Positions 1 to 8,943 are shown, counted from the stretch's first letter. The stretch is DNA of 64,000 nt from an uncultured Sphingobacteriales bacterium (GCA_937991535.1 CALKHN010000102.1:62001-126000); one strand, 5' to 3'. A program made the numbers and translations. Notes: generated by a model from the sequence alone, not told the origin.

Positions 1-2
1 GA

Positions 3-335
3 GGCGCCCCGGCGCCCCTGGCCGCAAAGCTCCGTCTCGACCATGGCGCATTAACCGCTTTAATGGTTCCCCCGCCTACCCCGGCACTGATAAAAGTGCT
101 GCGGCATGTTTTAGACAGGCATGATCTTGCAGAAGAAGAGCCTGGCGGTATGTACGATATATGTGAAACACTCACCACAAATCAAACCAACGAACTTCTG
201 GAACAGCTTGCGCATGTTTCGGAAGTGCCTGTGCACCCTCATCACCCGGCAGATTTTGCGCTGGAAGCAGCAAAAAGGGCGCTTACAAGGGCCGGCTACG
301 ATTATGACGTTATAGCTCAGCAGATTGATCTTTAA
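3..335 (+). CDS. C-terminal part of an unrecognised protein, cut by the window edge
   Basis: The frame is open from the first bases of the window and stops at 335, so this is the last ~110 codons of a longer gene. An internal ATG at 63 exists, but the open frame upstream suggests it is not the start. The readable C-terminus is rich in Ala, Leu and His (the run PVHPHHPADF) and ends in helical sequence (ALEAAKRALTRAGYDY). No motif I recognise. The first ~50 bases are clearly more GC-rich than the rest of the window. Function unknown. Confidence 0.45.
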   Translation, partial: GAPAPLAAKLRLDHGALTALMVPPPTPALIKVLRHVLDRHDLAEEEPGGMYDICETLTTNQTNELLEQLAHVSEVPVHPHHPADFALEAAKRALTRAGYDYDVIAQQIDL

Positions 336-902
336 CTCAAAGCAGCCACAAGTTACCTGCAATTTTGCGTATTACGGATATGAAGCAGCCTTCATTATGA
401 AGCAAAGCGATGCAACAATTGTACACTGATACGTAAGGCGCAGATACTTCCTTCGTTAGCACGACAGTAGTATTAGCCCGGACAGCAGTAATGATGTTGA
501 GCATTTTGTACAAAAGTCCAACCAACAACCCACAGCCTGTCACCCTGACGAAGGAAGGGTCTGACTCCGCTGTGAGCACAGATGCCTCCTATGCCGGCAT
601 GACAAACGACAGGAAACATATTGAATAATGGTACTAATGTTGAGCAGTTGTACCAATACTGAACATAGAGTCGCAGCCTGTCATGCCGATCCCGGGGAGG
701 CATCTGCATCATAAAATCATGCTGACACTGTGACCCTATAATACACCGCATTTTTATCTGGCGCGAATGTCTTAAATTGCAGGGCGCTGTAAGGGGTAAA
801 ATCAAATTGAACTGCTTCAACGATTGATCACGCCATGTAACCCGCTTCCTGCTTTCGGTTTTACCTCATACAATATGCTTGTTAAAAAAAGAAGGAGTTG
901 AT
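336..902. other. 567-bp gene-free stretch with diverged repeat units
   Basis: No convincing gene: the minus-strand open frames here have no recognisable protein and overlap the repeats. Three related units are visible. One starts TGTCACCCTGACGAAGG near 540. One is in inverted orientation, ending near 606 (its complement starts TGTCATGCCGGCATAGGAGG). A third starts TGTCATGCCGATCCCGG near 680. Two short stretches containing the word TTGTAC also recur (about 505-520 and 645-655). This resembles the dispersed TGTCAT...GGCATCTG intergenic repeats of Bacteroidota. Confidence 0.4.
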
Positions 903-2000
903 ATGTTAGGGTTTCATTTTTCACTATATGATCCGCGGCAAAGCGGCAAAACACGGTTTGAACAATTGCTCGACCTGTTCATGCAGTTGCTTACCTATAC
1001 CAGCGGCGATGCGGGCGAAGCGCTAAACTGGCTTACGCAATTGGACAAACAATACCAGTTGACCGATGATGAATACGGTATGGGCGACTTTATTGACGAC
1101 TTAAGAGATAAAGGGTATATTGACGAAAACCGGGAGAAAGGTACGATCAGCATCACAGCCAAAACCGAAAAAGGAATACGTAAAAAAAGCCTGGAAGAAA
1201 TTTTTGGTAAGCTTAAAAAAACAAAAAAAGGCGATCATCAAACCTTTAAACCGGGCCAGGGAGACGAGATCAACCCCGAAACCCGCCCCTTCCAGTTTGG
1301 CGACATGCTGGAGCAGATTGATTTTGTGAGCTCTATCCGCAATGCACAGATCAATCATGGTGTAGACCAGTTGCAATTGCGGGAAGACGACCTGGAGATC
1401 AGGGAAACGGATTTTAAATCGCAGACCTCCACGGTGCTGATGATAGATATTTCACATTCGATGATCCTGTACGGCGAAGACCGCATTACACCGGCTAAAA
1501 AAGTGGCGATGGCGCTCAGTGAACTCATCACTACCAAATACCCAAAAGACACATTGGATATTGTGGTGTTTGGCAATGATGCCTGGCCCATTGAAATCAA
1601 AGACATTCCTTACCTGCAGGTAGGTCCCTATCATACCAATACCGTAGCAGGACTGGAACTGGCGATGGATATTTTACGGCGGCGTAAAAATCCCAATAAG
1701 CAGATTTTCATGATCACCGATGGAAAACCTACCTGTCTTAAATCGGGCAAACGATATTATAAAAACAGTTTCGGGTTAGACCGGAAGATCATTAACCGCT
1801 GTATCAACCTTGCAGCGCAGTGCAAAAAAATAAAAATCCCCATCACTACTTTTATGATCGCCACCGATCCGCACCTGCAGCGCTTTGTAACGGAATTTAC
1901 AGAAACCAATAACGGTAAAGCCTATTTTGCGGCATTGGATAATCTGGGTGCATTTGTATTCAGGGATTTTGAAAACGGTAAACAAAAAACGGTGTATTGA
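903..2000 (+). CDS. VWA (von Willebrand factor A) domain protein, partner of the downstream AAA+ ATPase
   Basis: 365 aa. A TTG in the same frame at 879 is possible, but the ATG at 903 has a good Shine-Dalgarno (GAAGGAG, unusual in this window) and is chosen. The C-terminal half is a VWA domain with a MIDAS metal site: DISHSM (DxSxS) at about residue 182, preceded by a hydrophobic strand, then ITDGKPT further on. The N-terminal half is charged and helical. The AAA+ gene follows 54 bp downstream on the same strand. The pair resembles BchD/BchI-like chelatase or MoxR/VWA modules, in which the VWA protein hands a substrate to the ATPase ring. The substrate here is unknown. No chelatase large subunit or porphyrin gene lies nearby, so a role in tetrapyrrole synthesis is not supported. 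Confidence 0.8.
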   Translation: MLGFHFSLYDPRQSGKTRFEQLLDLFMQLLTYTSGDAGEALNWLTQLDKQYQLTDDEYGMGDFIDDLRDKGYIDENREKGTISITAKTEKGIRKKSLEEIFGKLKKTKKGDHQTFKPGQGDEINPETRPFQFGDMLEQIDFVSSIRNAQINHGVDQLQLREDDLEIRETDFKSQTSTVLMIDISHSMILYGEDRITPAKKVAMALSELITTKYPKDTLDIVVFGNDAWPIEIKDIPYLQVGPYHTNTVAGLELAMDILRRRKNPNKQIFMITDGKPTCLKSGKRYYKNSFGLDRKIINRCINLAAQCKKIKIPITTFMIATDPHLQRFVTEFTETNNGKAYFAALDNLGAFVFRDFENGKQKTVY

Positions 2001-2054
2001 TTACATTGCTTCCGCAGAAAAAACCAAACATTTCATTTAATAAGGATTAAAAAA

Positions 2055-3587
2055 ATGAGTAAAGCCATATTACCGACGACATTGGGTCAATTAAAAAAAT
2101 CGGGGTACAAAAGCAAGGGAATCAAAGATGAGATCAGAGATAACCTTATCCTGAAATTACAGCAGGGGGATGCTACATTTCCGGGTATTGTAGGATATGA
2201 GGAAAGTGTAATACCCGATACGGAAAGAGCCATCCTGTCGCGCCACAATATTTTATTTCTTGGCCTTCGCGGGCAGGCAAAAACACGCATGGCACGCCAG
2301 ATGATTGAACTCTTAGATGAATACATTCCGGTTATAGCGGGCAGTGAAACCAATGATGACCCGTTGCGCCCGCTTTCGCGGCACGCACAGGAACTGATTG
2401 CCGAAAAAGGAGACGCAACACCCATAGCCTGGCTGCACCGCAGTGAACGCTATGGCGAAAAGCTGGCCACTCCCGATGTAAGCGTTGCCGACCTGATAGG
2501 CGACATAGACCCGATAAAAGCTGCCAACCTGAAGCTGGCTTTTGCCGATGAAAGAGTGATCCATTACGGCATCATCCCAAGAAGCAACAGAGGCATTTTT
2601 GTTATTAACGAACTGCCCGACTTGCAGGCAAGAATACAGGTTGCTTTGTTTAATATCCTGCAGGAAGGCGATATCCAGATACGTGGATTTAAACTCAGGC
2701 TTCCCCTTGATATATTATTTGTGTTTACCGCTAACCCCGAAGACTACACGAACAGGGGTTCTATTGTAACGCCTTTAAAAGACCGTATAGAAAGCCAGAT
2801 ATTAACCCATTATCCAAAAAACATTGAAGACTCGCTCACCATTACCGAGCAGGAAGCGGATATACTGGATGCTCAAACGGAAAAAGTAAAGATCAGCGAC
2901 CTGGTAAAACGGCTGATAGAACAGGTGGCCTTTGAGGCAAGAGCAAGTGAAATGGTAGACCAGAAAAGCGGCGTATCCGCACGTTTGCCCATCGCCGCTT
3001 ACGAAAACGCCGTAAGTGCAGCCGAAAGAAGAGCGATCATCAACAAAGAAAAAGAAACCCAGGTATGGATTTCCGATTTAACCGGCATTATTCCTTCTGT
3101 TACCGGTAAAGTAGAACTGGTATATGAAGGAGAACAGGAAGGCCCCTACCAGGTAGCATTTAATTTGCTGGGCAAAGCCATCCGCACACAATTTGTGCAG
3201 TACTTTCCTAACCCCGACACGCTGAAGAAAAGAAAGGTACAGCAAAAAGAAACCGACAATCCTTACCGTTCTATTATCAACTGGTTCGATAAGGGAAATA
3301 CACTGGATATATTATTCAATGTGAAGGATAAAGAAAAAATTCAACTGTTGTATAAAGTAGATGGCCTGTACGGATTGGTGAAAAAAACGTTTCCCCATGC
3401 CAATGAAAAAGAAACAGCCCTGCTGATGGAACTCATCCTGCATGGTTTATCATCGTACTCGCTGATCAGTAAAAAAGTACTGGATGGTAAAATTGAATTC
3501 AAAGACCTCATGGGCTCTATGCTCAATATGGGTAAGGAAGCCTCGTCCTTTGAAGATGAAGATGGGTTTGAGCAGGAGGGATACTGA
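2055..3587 (+). CDS. AAA+ ATPase of the Mg-chelatase ChlI/MoxR type
   Basis: 510 aa. Walker A is GLRGQAKT at about residues 70-77. The Walker B region reads FVINELPDL near residue 182, with Asn where an Asp is usual. I believe INELPDL is common in this sub-family, so it need not mean loss of activity. TANPEDYTNRG and TPLKDR follow as sensor-1 and arginine-finger regions. The C-terminal ~200 residues form a helical lid ending in an acidic tail. It is probably co-transcribed with the VWA gene 54 bp upstream and likely forms a hexameric ring that acts with it. Often annotated as magnesium chelatase, but cytosolic protein or complex remodelling is more likely. Confidence 0.82.
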   Translation: MSKAILPTTLGQLKKSGYKSKGIKDEIRDNLILKLQQGDATFPGIVGYEESVIPDTERAILSRHNILFLGLRGQAKTRMARQMIELLDEYIPVIAGSETNDDPLRPLSRHAQELIAEKGDATPIAWLHRSERYGEKLATPDVSVADLIGDIDPIKAANLKLAFADERVIHYGIIPRSNRGIFVINELPDLQARIQVALFNILQEGDIQIRGFKLRLPLDILFVFTANPEDYTNRGSIVTPLKDRIESQILTHYPKNIEDSLTITEQEADILDAQTEKVKISDLVKRLIEQVAFEARASEMVDQKSGVSARLPIAAYENAVSAAERRAIINKEKETQVWISDLTGIIPSVTGKVELVYEGEQEGPYQVAFNLLGKAIRTQFVQYFPNPDTLKKRKVQQKETDNPYRSIINWFDKGNTLDILFNVKDKEKIQLLYKVDGLYGLVKKTFPHANEKETALLMELILHGLSSYSLISKKVLDGKIEFKDLMGSMLNMGKEASSFEDEDGFEQEGY

Positions 3588-3597
3588 GAGGATACAA

Positions 3598-3637
3598 GGG
3601 GTGGTGAGTGATGAGTGGTAAGGGGTAAGTAGTGAAA
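3598..3637. repeat. Heptad-phased tract (GTGAGTG/GTAAGGG units)
   Basis: Directly after the AAA+ stop codon the sequence reads in 7-nt units: GTGAGTG, ATGAGTG, GTAAGGG, GTAAGTA, GTGAAAA. It fills the gap between two convergent genes. It belongs to the window-wide family of period-7 tracts. Confidence 0.7.
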
Positions 3638-3683
3638 ACAATTATTATTTATTTCAAGGCTGACTACTGATAGCTGAGCTACT

Positions 3684-4262
3684 CTATTTGCTTTTCTGCA
3701 CAGTTTCATGGAGTGTTAATACCACTTTATCTACATCAATAGCGCCTTCTTCCTGACTTACCAATTGTCCGTCAGGGCTAAATACACTAATAATATTTGA
3801 ATGGGAGAAATCAATAGGTGAAATTTTTTTATACTTCATGGAGAGTACATTGGCAAACTCCTGTGTGGAAGATTCGTTTGAAGTAAGGAATACCCATTGC
3901 GGGTCACTCATTTGATTTGTTTTTGCAAACTCATGCAACCGGGCAGGCGTATCGGTTTCAGGGTCTATTGACACCAGCACTAAAGAAACATCCCTCTTGT
4001 CTTTTTTAGCAATTTTTGATTCGATACTTTTCATTTTCGAAACCAAAATAGGGCAGGCAGTTTTACAGGAAGTATAGATCATTACCACCACCAGTGTTTT
4101 TCCCTGCAAATCCTTTAAATATAAGGAATCACCATACTGATTTTTCCACTGTGAGCTGAGATTAAAAATAGAATCAGAAGGGAGTGGTTCAGGGTGCTTT
4201 TGCTTATCCTCACAGGAGGTGAGTAAAAACATAGCCGCTAAAAAGAAATAAAACCGGTTCAT
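3684..4262 (-). CDS. SCO1/SenC-family copper chaperone or thiol-disulfide lipoprotein
   Basis: 192 aa. A lipobox ending at Cys17 (LLTSC) points to a membrane-anchored periplasmic protein. The thioredoxin-like domain carries the SCO copper motif CxxxC (C66 and C70, in TSCKTACP) and the distal copper ligand His154 (SHSN). SCO proteins deliver copper or reduce cysteines during copper-site assembly. As the last gene of the nirK operon, 1 bp after the SUMF1-like gene, it most likely metallates the NirK copper centres rather than a cytochrome oxidase. Full length for the family. Confidence 0.88.
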   Translation of the reverse strand: MNRFYFFLAAMFLLTSCEDKQKHPEPLPSDSIFNLSSQWKNQYGDSLYLKDLQGKTLVVVMIYTSCKTACPILVSKMKSIESKIAKKDKRDVSLVLVSIDPETDTPARLHEFAKTNQMSDPQWVFLTSNESSTQEFANVLSMKYKKISPIDFSHSNIISVFSPDGQLVSQEEGAIDVDKVVLTLHETVQKSK

Positions 4263-4263
4263 A

Positions 4264-5118
4264 TTATTTATTTAAATGAACAACAGTATCCCTGGCACAT
4301 CTGAAACCCAGATTGGCAACAGTGAAATCTGCTTTTAAAGAAGTACGCAAAGCAAAACGCATAAATGCTGCATAATTTAAAATATCGGTTGCGCTTGTCG
4401 CTCCGCCTGCACAAAATAAACTCTTGTCCTCATATTGTCCGCTACGGGAATCACCCGTGGTAAGAATTGAATTAAAATCGTCAGTCCATTCCCAAATTAA
4501 ATCAAACATGTTATAAACACCCCAATAATTGGGCGGACTGTGTTTTACCGGATTAAACTGTCGGTTTTTTTGTAAATATAAATCAATGATCCGGTCAGAG
4601 TATTCGGATTTACTGCGTGCATTTGGTGAAGTAGCATCGGCCATGGCAACAAATTCCCATTCATCCAATGTAGGCAATCTTTTACCAATACTTTCAGCAT
4701 ACGCTTTTGCAGCAAACCACGATATATTACAAATTGGGGCATCAGCATTTGCTCCTTCAGGCAATGTGGTATCCGAGGACCAATTGTGTAAATAGGCAGT
4801 GTCGGCAAATATTCGTTTAACATTTGATTTTTGCCATGCAGGATTAGATTTTACAAAGTCTAAGTACTCCCCGTTGGTTACCGGTCTTTCATCCAGTAAA
4901 AATGGCTCAACTTTTACCAATGAGGTATCAGAGCCGTAAAATGGCTTATACTCCCCACCGGGAATATAAGCCATTGCTGTATTTACCCGTGTGTTTTGAA
5001 CTGTACCAGAGAAATGATCCGCAAAAGATTTTTCTTCAACAGGATTGTTTTCCTGGTTACTGCACGACATCAACCCTATTGACATCCATACTGCTGCAAT
5101 AAATCCAAAATGCTTCAA
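4264..5118 (-). CDS. SUMF1/formylglycine-generating-enzyme-fold lipoprotein in the nirK operon
   Basis: 284 aa. A lipoprotein signal ends at GLMSC. The mature part has the FGE-sulfatase fold: MAYIPGGEY and LDERPVTNGEYLDF at the start, then NISWFAAKAYAESIGKRLPT, DEWEF, and a terminal GFRCARD. No sulfatase lies nearby and I do not see the paired active-site cysteines of true formylglycine-generating enzymes, so generation of formylglycine is doubtful. SUMF1-fold proteins near nirK are, as far as I recall, common in Bacteroidota. A structural or maturation role in nitrite reduction is an inference. It lies 28 bp after nirK and 1 bp before the SCO gene. Confidence 0.82.
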   Translation of the reverse strand: MKHFGFIAAVWMSIGLMSCSNQENNPVEEKSFADHFSGTVQNTRVNTAMAYIPGGEYKPFYGSDTSLVKVEPFLLDERPVTNGEYLDFVKSNPAWQKSNVKRIFADTAYLHNWSSDTTLPEGANADAPICNISWFAAKAYAESIGKRLPTLDEWEFVAMADATSPNARSKSEYSDRIIDLYLQKNRQFNPVKHSPPNYWGVYNMFDLIWEWTDDFNSILTTGDSRSGQYEDKSLFCAGGATSATDILNYAAFMRFALRTSLKADFTVANLGFRCARDTVVHLNK

Positions 5119-5146
5119 TGTATTTGCAAATTATTCAGTTAAAGAA

Positions 5147-6196
5147 TTAATGCTTACTTAAGGTTTTCGCATTAAAAACTTTGGGATTGGCTTCACCCGT
5201 TACCTTTAATTTACCAATAGCGCCCTTATTAAAAGCTCTTGATAAGGCGTGATCAACCAATACATATTCGCCCGGAACTTCACACTTAAATTCAACAATT
5301 ACAGCACCGCCGGCAGGCACAACAGTGGTTTGAATATTGTGAGAAATTGTACTGCCACCCTCGAGATACACATTATCAAAAATTTCACCAATGACATGGA
5401 AAGATGAAGTTAAATTTGGACCACCATTTCCTACAAATAAACGCACCGTTTCACCCACCTTTGCTTCTATCATATTGGCGCCCAATAAGGACCCTTTTTT
5501 TCCATTGAATAAAACATAGTCGGGTTTTTCTGCCACAGCCTTATCATTATCAAACTCTAATAATCCCTTTTTAATATTAGATGCTTTGGTGTAAAAATCT
5601 CCCTGCATAATATAATACTCTCTGTCTACCTTAGGAAGTCCTCCTTCCGGTTCAACCAAAATTAACCCATACATCCCATTACCAATATGCATGGGTACCG
5701 GAGGAGCCGCGCAATGGTATACATACAACCCGGGATTGATTGCCTTAAAACTAAATGAAGTTTCCTTGCCGGGTACCGACGAGGTTGCAGCAGCTCCGCC
5801 ACCTGGCCCGGTTACTGCATGAAGATCAATATTGTGAGGTAATACACTACTTGCTTCGTTCTTCAGGTTTAACGTTACTTCATCACCAACCCTGATTCTT
5901 ATGAAGCTTCCGGGTACAGTGTGGTTGAATGTCCAGAAAGTATAAGGAATGCTATCGGCAATTATCCCTTCCGTTTCGGTTGTTACCAGGTTAACAATAA
6001 GTTTTTTGGGTTGCCGGTTGCCAACAGGAGCCGGTACTTTTGGAGCGCCGGTAAGTTCAGCTACCTCGGGTTCTCCCGAAGCAACCATATCAACCGGAGA
6101 AACAGAAGATTTGCCCTGCTCCGTATTTGTTTTGCAACCGGTAATGGCAAGAGCGATTGATAAAGATGCACATAGTACAAGGTATTTGACTCTCAT
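5147..6196 (-). CDS. nirK: Copper-containing nitrite reductase
   Basis: 349 aa lipoprotein (lipobox ITGC, Cys21) with two cupredoxin domains. It reduces nitrite to nitric oxide in the periplasm. Ligands visible: His121 (type 1), Asp124 (catalytic), His126 (type 2) in LPHNIDLHAV; His161, Cys162, His170 and Met175 in YHCAAPPVPMHIGNGM; His267 (SSFHVIGE, catalytic or active-site) and His316 (LVDHALSRAF, type 2). All expected residues are present, so the enzyme should be active. It is second in a minus-strand operon after the outer-membrane barrel gene (17 bp gap) and before the SUMF1-like and SCO genes. No NO or N2O reductase is in the window. Confidence 0.95.
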   Translation of the reverse strand: MRVKYLVLCASLSIALAITGCKTNTEQGKSSVSPVDMVASGEPEVAELTGAPKVPAPVGNRQPKKLIVNLVTTETEGIIADSIPYTFWTFNHTVPGSFIRIRVGDEVTLNLKNEASSVLPHNIDLHAVTGPGGGAAATSSVPGKETSFSFKAINPGLYVYHCAAPPVPMHIGNGMYGLILVEPEGGLPKVDREYYIMQGDFYTKASNIKKGLLEFDNDKAVAEKPDYVLFNGKKGSLLGANMIEAKVGETVRLFVGNGGPNLTSSFHVIGEIFDNVYLEGGSTISHNIQTTVVPAGGAVIVEFKCEVPGEYVLVDHALSRAFNKGAIGKLKVTGEANPKVFNAKTLSKH

Positions 6197-6213
6197 TTTT
6201 TCAGGTTTATTTG

Positions 6214-7569
6214 TTAATATTTACTTTTAAAAATAGTAGGTATTATATTAAGTGATATCCAACCCCATTGCTGGAAGTCTTTTGCATCCTGCCTGTTTTT
6301 CAGATATTTTAGTGTTGACGTAGGAAGGTAAAATGAATAGCCACCGGACAGATTGGTAAATGCATTCAATTTAAAAGCACAGGAAATATCTATTTCCTGC
6401 CCCATGTTTTTTGGATATTGCTTTCCGGCTTCCACAATTCTGGCAGGTGAATAAAACTGATGTAATACAACACCAACAGCGCTGCTATTCCCCGGTTTGT
6501 ATTGCAGTTTCATATAATTATCTGATAAACCAACATTTTTATGAAAGCTGCCCGCATAAAAATAATCCATGTTGCCATAAAATTTATGTCCCGTATGAAA
6601 ATATGGAATAAACGCGCGATTCTTCGTTTGACCTTGACCGGGATTATTACCGCTAACCCAATCCGTTCCTGCGCCGGCATACCATTTTTTAGTAAAATGA
6701 TAACCAGCAGAAGCAACTAATAACCAGGCCTGCGTTCGATTACCTGAAATGTTTTTTCCTGTTTGAAAATAAGCCGAAACATTGCCCGTAAGCCTCGTGC
6801 CGTTAAAGAAATAATTTGTTCCGAACGTTTGCGAATAATAAGTATCGGCATCATCATTTGCAGAGTCTGCCTGTTGAAGCCCTAAGTTGGTTGCAAGAAA
6901 ACTCAGCGTAGATTTTTTATCCATCGAAAACCCTGCCCAAATGGTTTGCATTAATTTATAGGAAAATGCATCATTGGTGGAATACAAATTGCCTGAAGGG
7001 TTATTGATATTGTTTCCATAGATCGCTTTATAGTTTTGGTTATAGGCCAGAAATCCTTTCAGCACCAACTGTTTTTTATCATACTGCAGGGTTAATGCAT
7101 CATGTACTCTTCCCCCCTGCGCCCAATCCAACTCACCAAAAAACCTTTCATCATCTAATGAAATTACCTGCCGCCCCACCTTAAGGCTCCATTGATCAGA
7201 TAGTCTTAACCTTGCCCATGTTTCAAAGAGTGCAATTCGGTTACCCCCGTTTTCCGTTGCCTGAACGGTATTTGCCTGCCCCCATACACTTACACTTTGA
7301 GGGGCTAATCTCACTGCTAAAATATTTTTATAGGTATAATCAATGGTTAAACGGGTACGCTGGCTTATCAATACAGCAGGGTTTTCGTTATTGCTTAGTG
7401 GCCTAAACGCGCCATTCCGTATTTCAAGCCGGGGTTGAAACTGCGCCCGTATTGTTAAGTGATTCTCCGAAGTATCGGAGGTTTGTGCATTTAAAAGAGT
7501 TGGTAAAATGGAAAACAAAGAAACGGGTACAAAAGTAAAAATTAGTCTCAAAAGGCCGGTTGGGTTCAT
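6214..7569 (-). CDS. Alginate_exp-type outer-membrane beta-barrel, first gene of the nirK operon
   Basis: 451 aa with an N-terminal signal peptide ending near LLNAQTS. The rest alternates in beta-barrel style and contains family features: LFETWARLRLSDQWSLKVGRQ, SLDDERFFGELDWAQGGRVHDA and a C-terminal aromatic strand. Proteins of this family are annotated as alginate export porins, but in Bacteroidota they often sit with respiratory genes and probably pass small anions. Passage of nitrite or nitrate through it is an inference from its position upstream of nirK. It starts about 70 bp downstream of a palindromic operator-like site. Confidence 0.8.
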   Translation of the reverse strand: MNPTGLLRLIFTFVPVSLFSILPTLLNAQTSDTSENHLTIRAQFQPRLEIRNGAFRPLSNNENPAVLISQRTRLTIDYTYKNILAVRLAPQSVSVWGQANTVQATENGGNRIALFETWARLRLSDQWSLKVGRQVISLDDERFFGELDWAQGGRVHDALTLQYDKKQLVLKGFLAYNQNYKAIYGNNINNPSGNLYSTNDAFSYKLMQTIWAGFSMDKKSTLSFLATNLGLQQADSANDDADTYYSQTFGTNYFFNGTRLTGNVSAYFQTGKNISGNRTQAWLLVASAGYHFTKKWYAGAGTDWVSGNNPGQGQTKNRAFIPYFHTGHKFYGNMDYFYAGSFHKNVGLSDNYMKLQYKPGNSSAVGVVLHQFYSPARIVEAGKQYPKNMGQEIDISCAFKLNAFTNLSGGYSFYLPTSTLKYLKNRQDAKDFQQWGWISLNIIPTIFKSKY

Positions 7570-7640
7570 TGTATTGCGTATGCTGTTTGGAGATACAAAG
7601 GGACTTTAATAACCATAAATAGTTCACGATATCGCTCATT

Positions 7641-7658
7641 ACTAAACATGAGTTTAGT
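7641..7658. promoter_or_regulatory. Palindromic operator upstream of the nirK operon (Crp/Fnr-like)
   Basis: ACTAAACATGAGTTTAGT is a perfect inverted repeat with 7-bp arms and a 4-bp spacer, the geometry of Crp/Fnr sites (TTGAT-N4-ATCAA class). It lies 72 bp upstream of the first operon gene. A nitrite or NO-responsive regulator is plausible. No regulator gene is adjacent. Confidence 0.5.
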
Positions 7659-7720
7659 CATTCTCCACCCTAATGCTTGTTTGTTAATGGGTGCAAGCTG
7701 TGGTGGGCAGAATGTAGCAA

Positions 7721-7910
7721 GCGTTAAGTGACAAGTGGTAAGTAGTAAGTGATAAGTGCCCGCCCGGATGATACCAGTCGGACGGGAGTTGGCATTCAGT
7801 CTGAACACCCTGCCCGAATCTGGTCAGGCAGGCGTTCGGACGGGGCAAGTCGTAACCGGCGGGTAACTATTGATTGCTCAAGGCGCACTGCTGATAGCTG
7901 TTAGCTTACA
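7721..7910. repeat. Heptad tracts flanking a GC-rich inverted-repeat patch
   Basis: 7721-7758 reads GCGTTAA, GTGACAA, GTGGTAA, GTAGTAA, GTGATAA. 7759-7855 is GC-rich with short inverted repeats (CCTGCC/GGCAGG, CCCG/CGGG). 7890-7910 reads GCTGATA, GCTGTTA, GCTTACA, and its last unit contains the murB stop codon (TTA at 7906-7908 on the plus strand). Together with the operator site this fills the gap between the nirK operon and murB. Confidence 0.6.
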
Positions 7911-8943
7911 CTATATTCACCTCTCTTTCCAACTGTACCCCAAATTTTTTATAAACGCTGTGCAAAATCTCTTCGCTCAAATCATATATTTCTTTTCCTG
8001 CAGCGTTGCCGTAATTCACCAATACCAGCGCCTGGTTGGCGTGTACACCTGCATCTCCCCGGCGAAAACCTTTCCAGCCACATTGTTCAATCAGCCAGCC
8101 TGCGGCCAGTTTTACGCGACCCTCACCCGGAACGGCAGACGAGACATATTCCTTAGCCGGATAATGTGGTATAGCGGGATATGCTTTCAGCAAAGCTTCA
8201 AATTTCTTTCCGGGTATTTCCGGATTTTTAAAGAAACTGCCCGCATTGCCAATTACCGCCGGGTCGGGCAATTTGGAAGAACGGATATTGATAACAGCCT
8301 GCGCAATGGATTGTATACTTAATTCTTTTACGCCCATTTTTTCCAGTTCCTGCTGAATCGCGCCGTAGGAAGTATGAAATACCGGATGTTTGCGTAACCG
8401 GAAAGAAACGTTCAGAATAACAAACTGGTCTTTGTATTTTTTTTTGAATACACTTTCCCTGTAGCCAAACGCGCAATCGCCGGCCGTAAAATTATACAGT
8501 TTCCGCTCGTGAATGTGAAACGCCGTAAGACTATTGAACACTTCCTGCAGTTCCACTCCGTATGCTCCTATATTCTGCATAGGCGCGGCGCCGGTATTGC
8601 CGGGGATCAAAGACAAATTCTCAACCCCAGCCCATTGACGTTTTATACAATATTGTACAAGCCCATGCCAGTTCTCTCCAGCACCTGCGCGTACATACAC
8701 ATAACTATCATCTTCCTTTACTTCCTCAACGCCTATGATCTCGTTCTTTAATACCAGTCCTTTTACATTTTTTGTAAAAAGAATATTACTGCCCCCGCCG
8801 AGAATGGTTTTTTTTATCCTGGGTTTTGCTTCAACCAGTTCACCCAGCTCGTCAACATTCGAAAACCGCGAAAAATAACGCGCCTTTACATCTACTCCAA
8901 AAGTGTTATATTGCCTGAGCGAAATGTTTTCCTGGATTTGCAT
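7906..8943 (-). CDS. murB: UDP-N-acetylenolpyruvoylglucosamine reductase
   Basis: 345 aa, usual length for type I MurB. It reduces UDP-GlcNAc-enolpyruvate to UDP-MurNAc with NADPH and FAD in cytoplasmic peptidoglycan synthesis. FAD-binding motifs are clear: LRQYNTFGVDVKA at the N-terminus, LGGGSNILF near residue 50, and NLSLIPGNTGAAPMQNIGAYG near 115-130. The catalytic-loop region GNAGSFFKNP and the C-terminal GWLIEQCGWKG are intact. It stands alone rather than in a mur cluster, divergent from the NAD(P)-binding gene, and its stop codon lies in a heptad tract. Confidence 0.96.
   Translation of the reverse strand: MQIQENISLRQYNTFGVDVKARYFSRFSNVDELGELVEAKPRIKKTILGGGSNILFTKNVKGLVLKNEIIGVEEVKEDDSYVYVRAGAGENWHGLVQYCIKRQWAGVENLSLIPGNTGAAPMQNIGAYGVELQEVFNSLTAFHIHERKLYNFTAGDCAFGYRESVFKKKYKDQFVILNVSFRLRKHPVFHTSYGAIQQELEKMGVKELSIQSIAQAVINIRSSKLPDPAVIGNAGSFFKNPEIPGKKFEALLKAYPAIPHYPAKEYVSSAVPGEGRVKLAAGWLIEQCGWKGFRRGDAGVHANQALVLVNYGNAAGKEIYDLSEEILHSVYKKFGVQLEREVNIV

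Noticed and set aside
337..820. Two minus-strand open frames
   Set aside because: They run through repeat units, have no recognisable domain or start signal, and overlap each other.
2055..3587. Mg-chelatase of chlorophyll synthesis
   Set aside because: No tetrapyrrole gene or large chelatase subunit is present; only the AAA+ family is supported.
4264..5118. True formylglycine-generating enzyme
   Set aside because: No sulfatase is nearby and I do not see the paired active-site cysteines; only the fold is supported.
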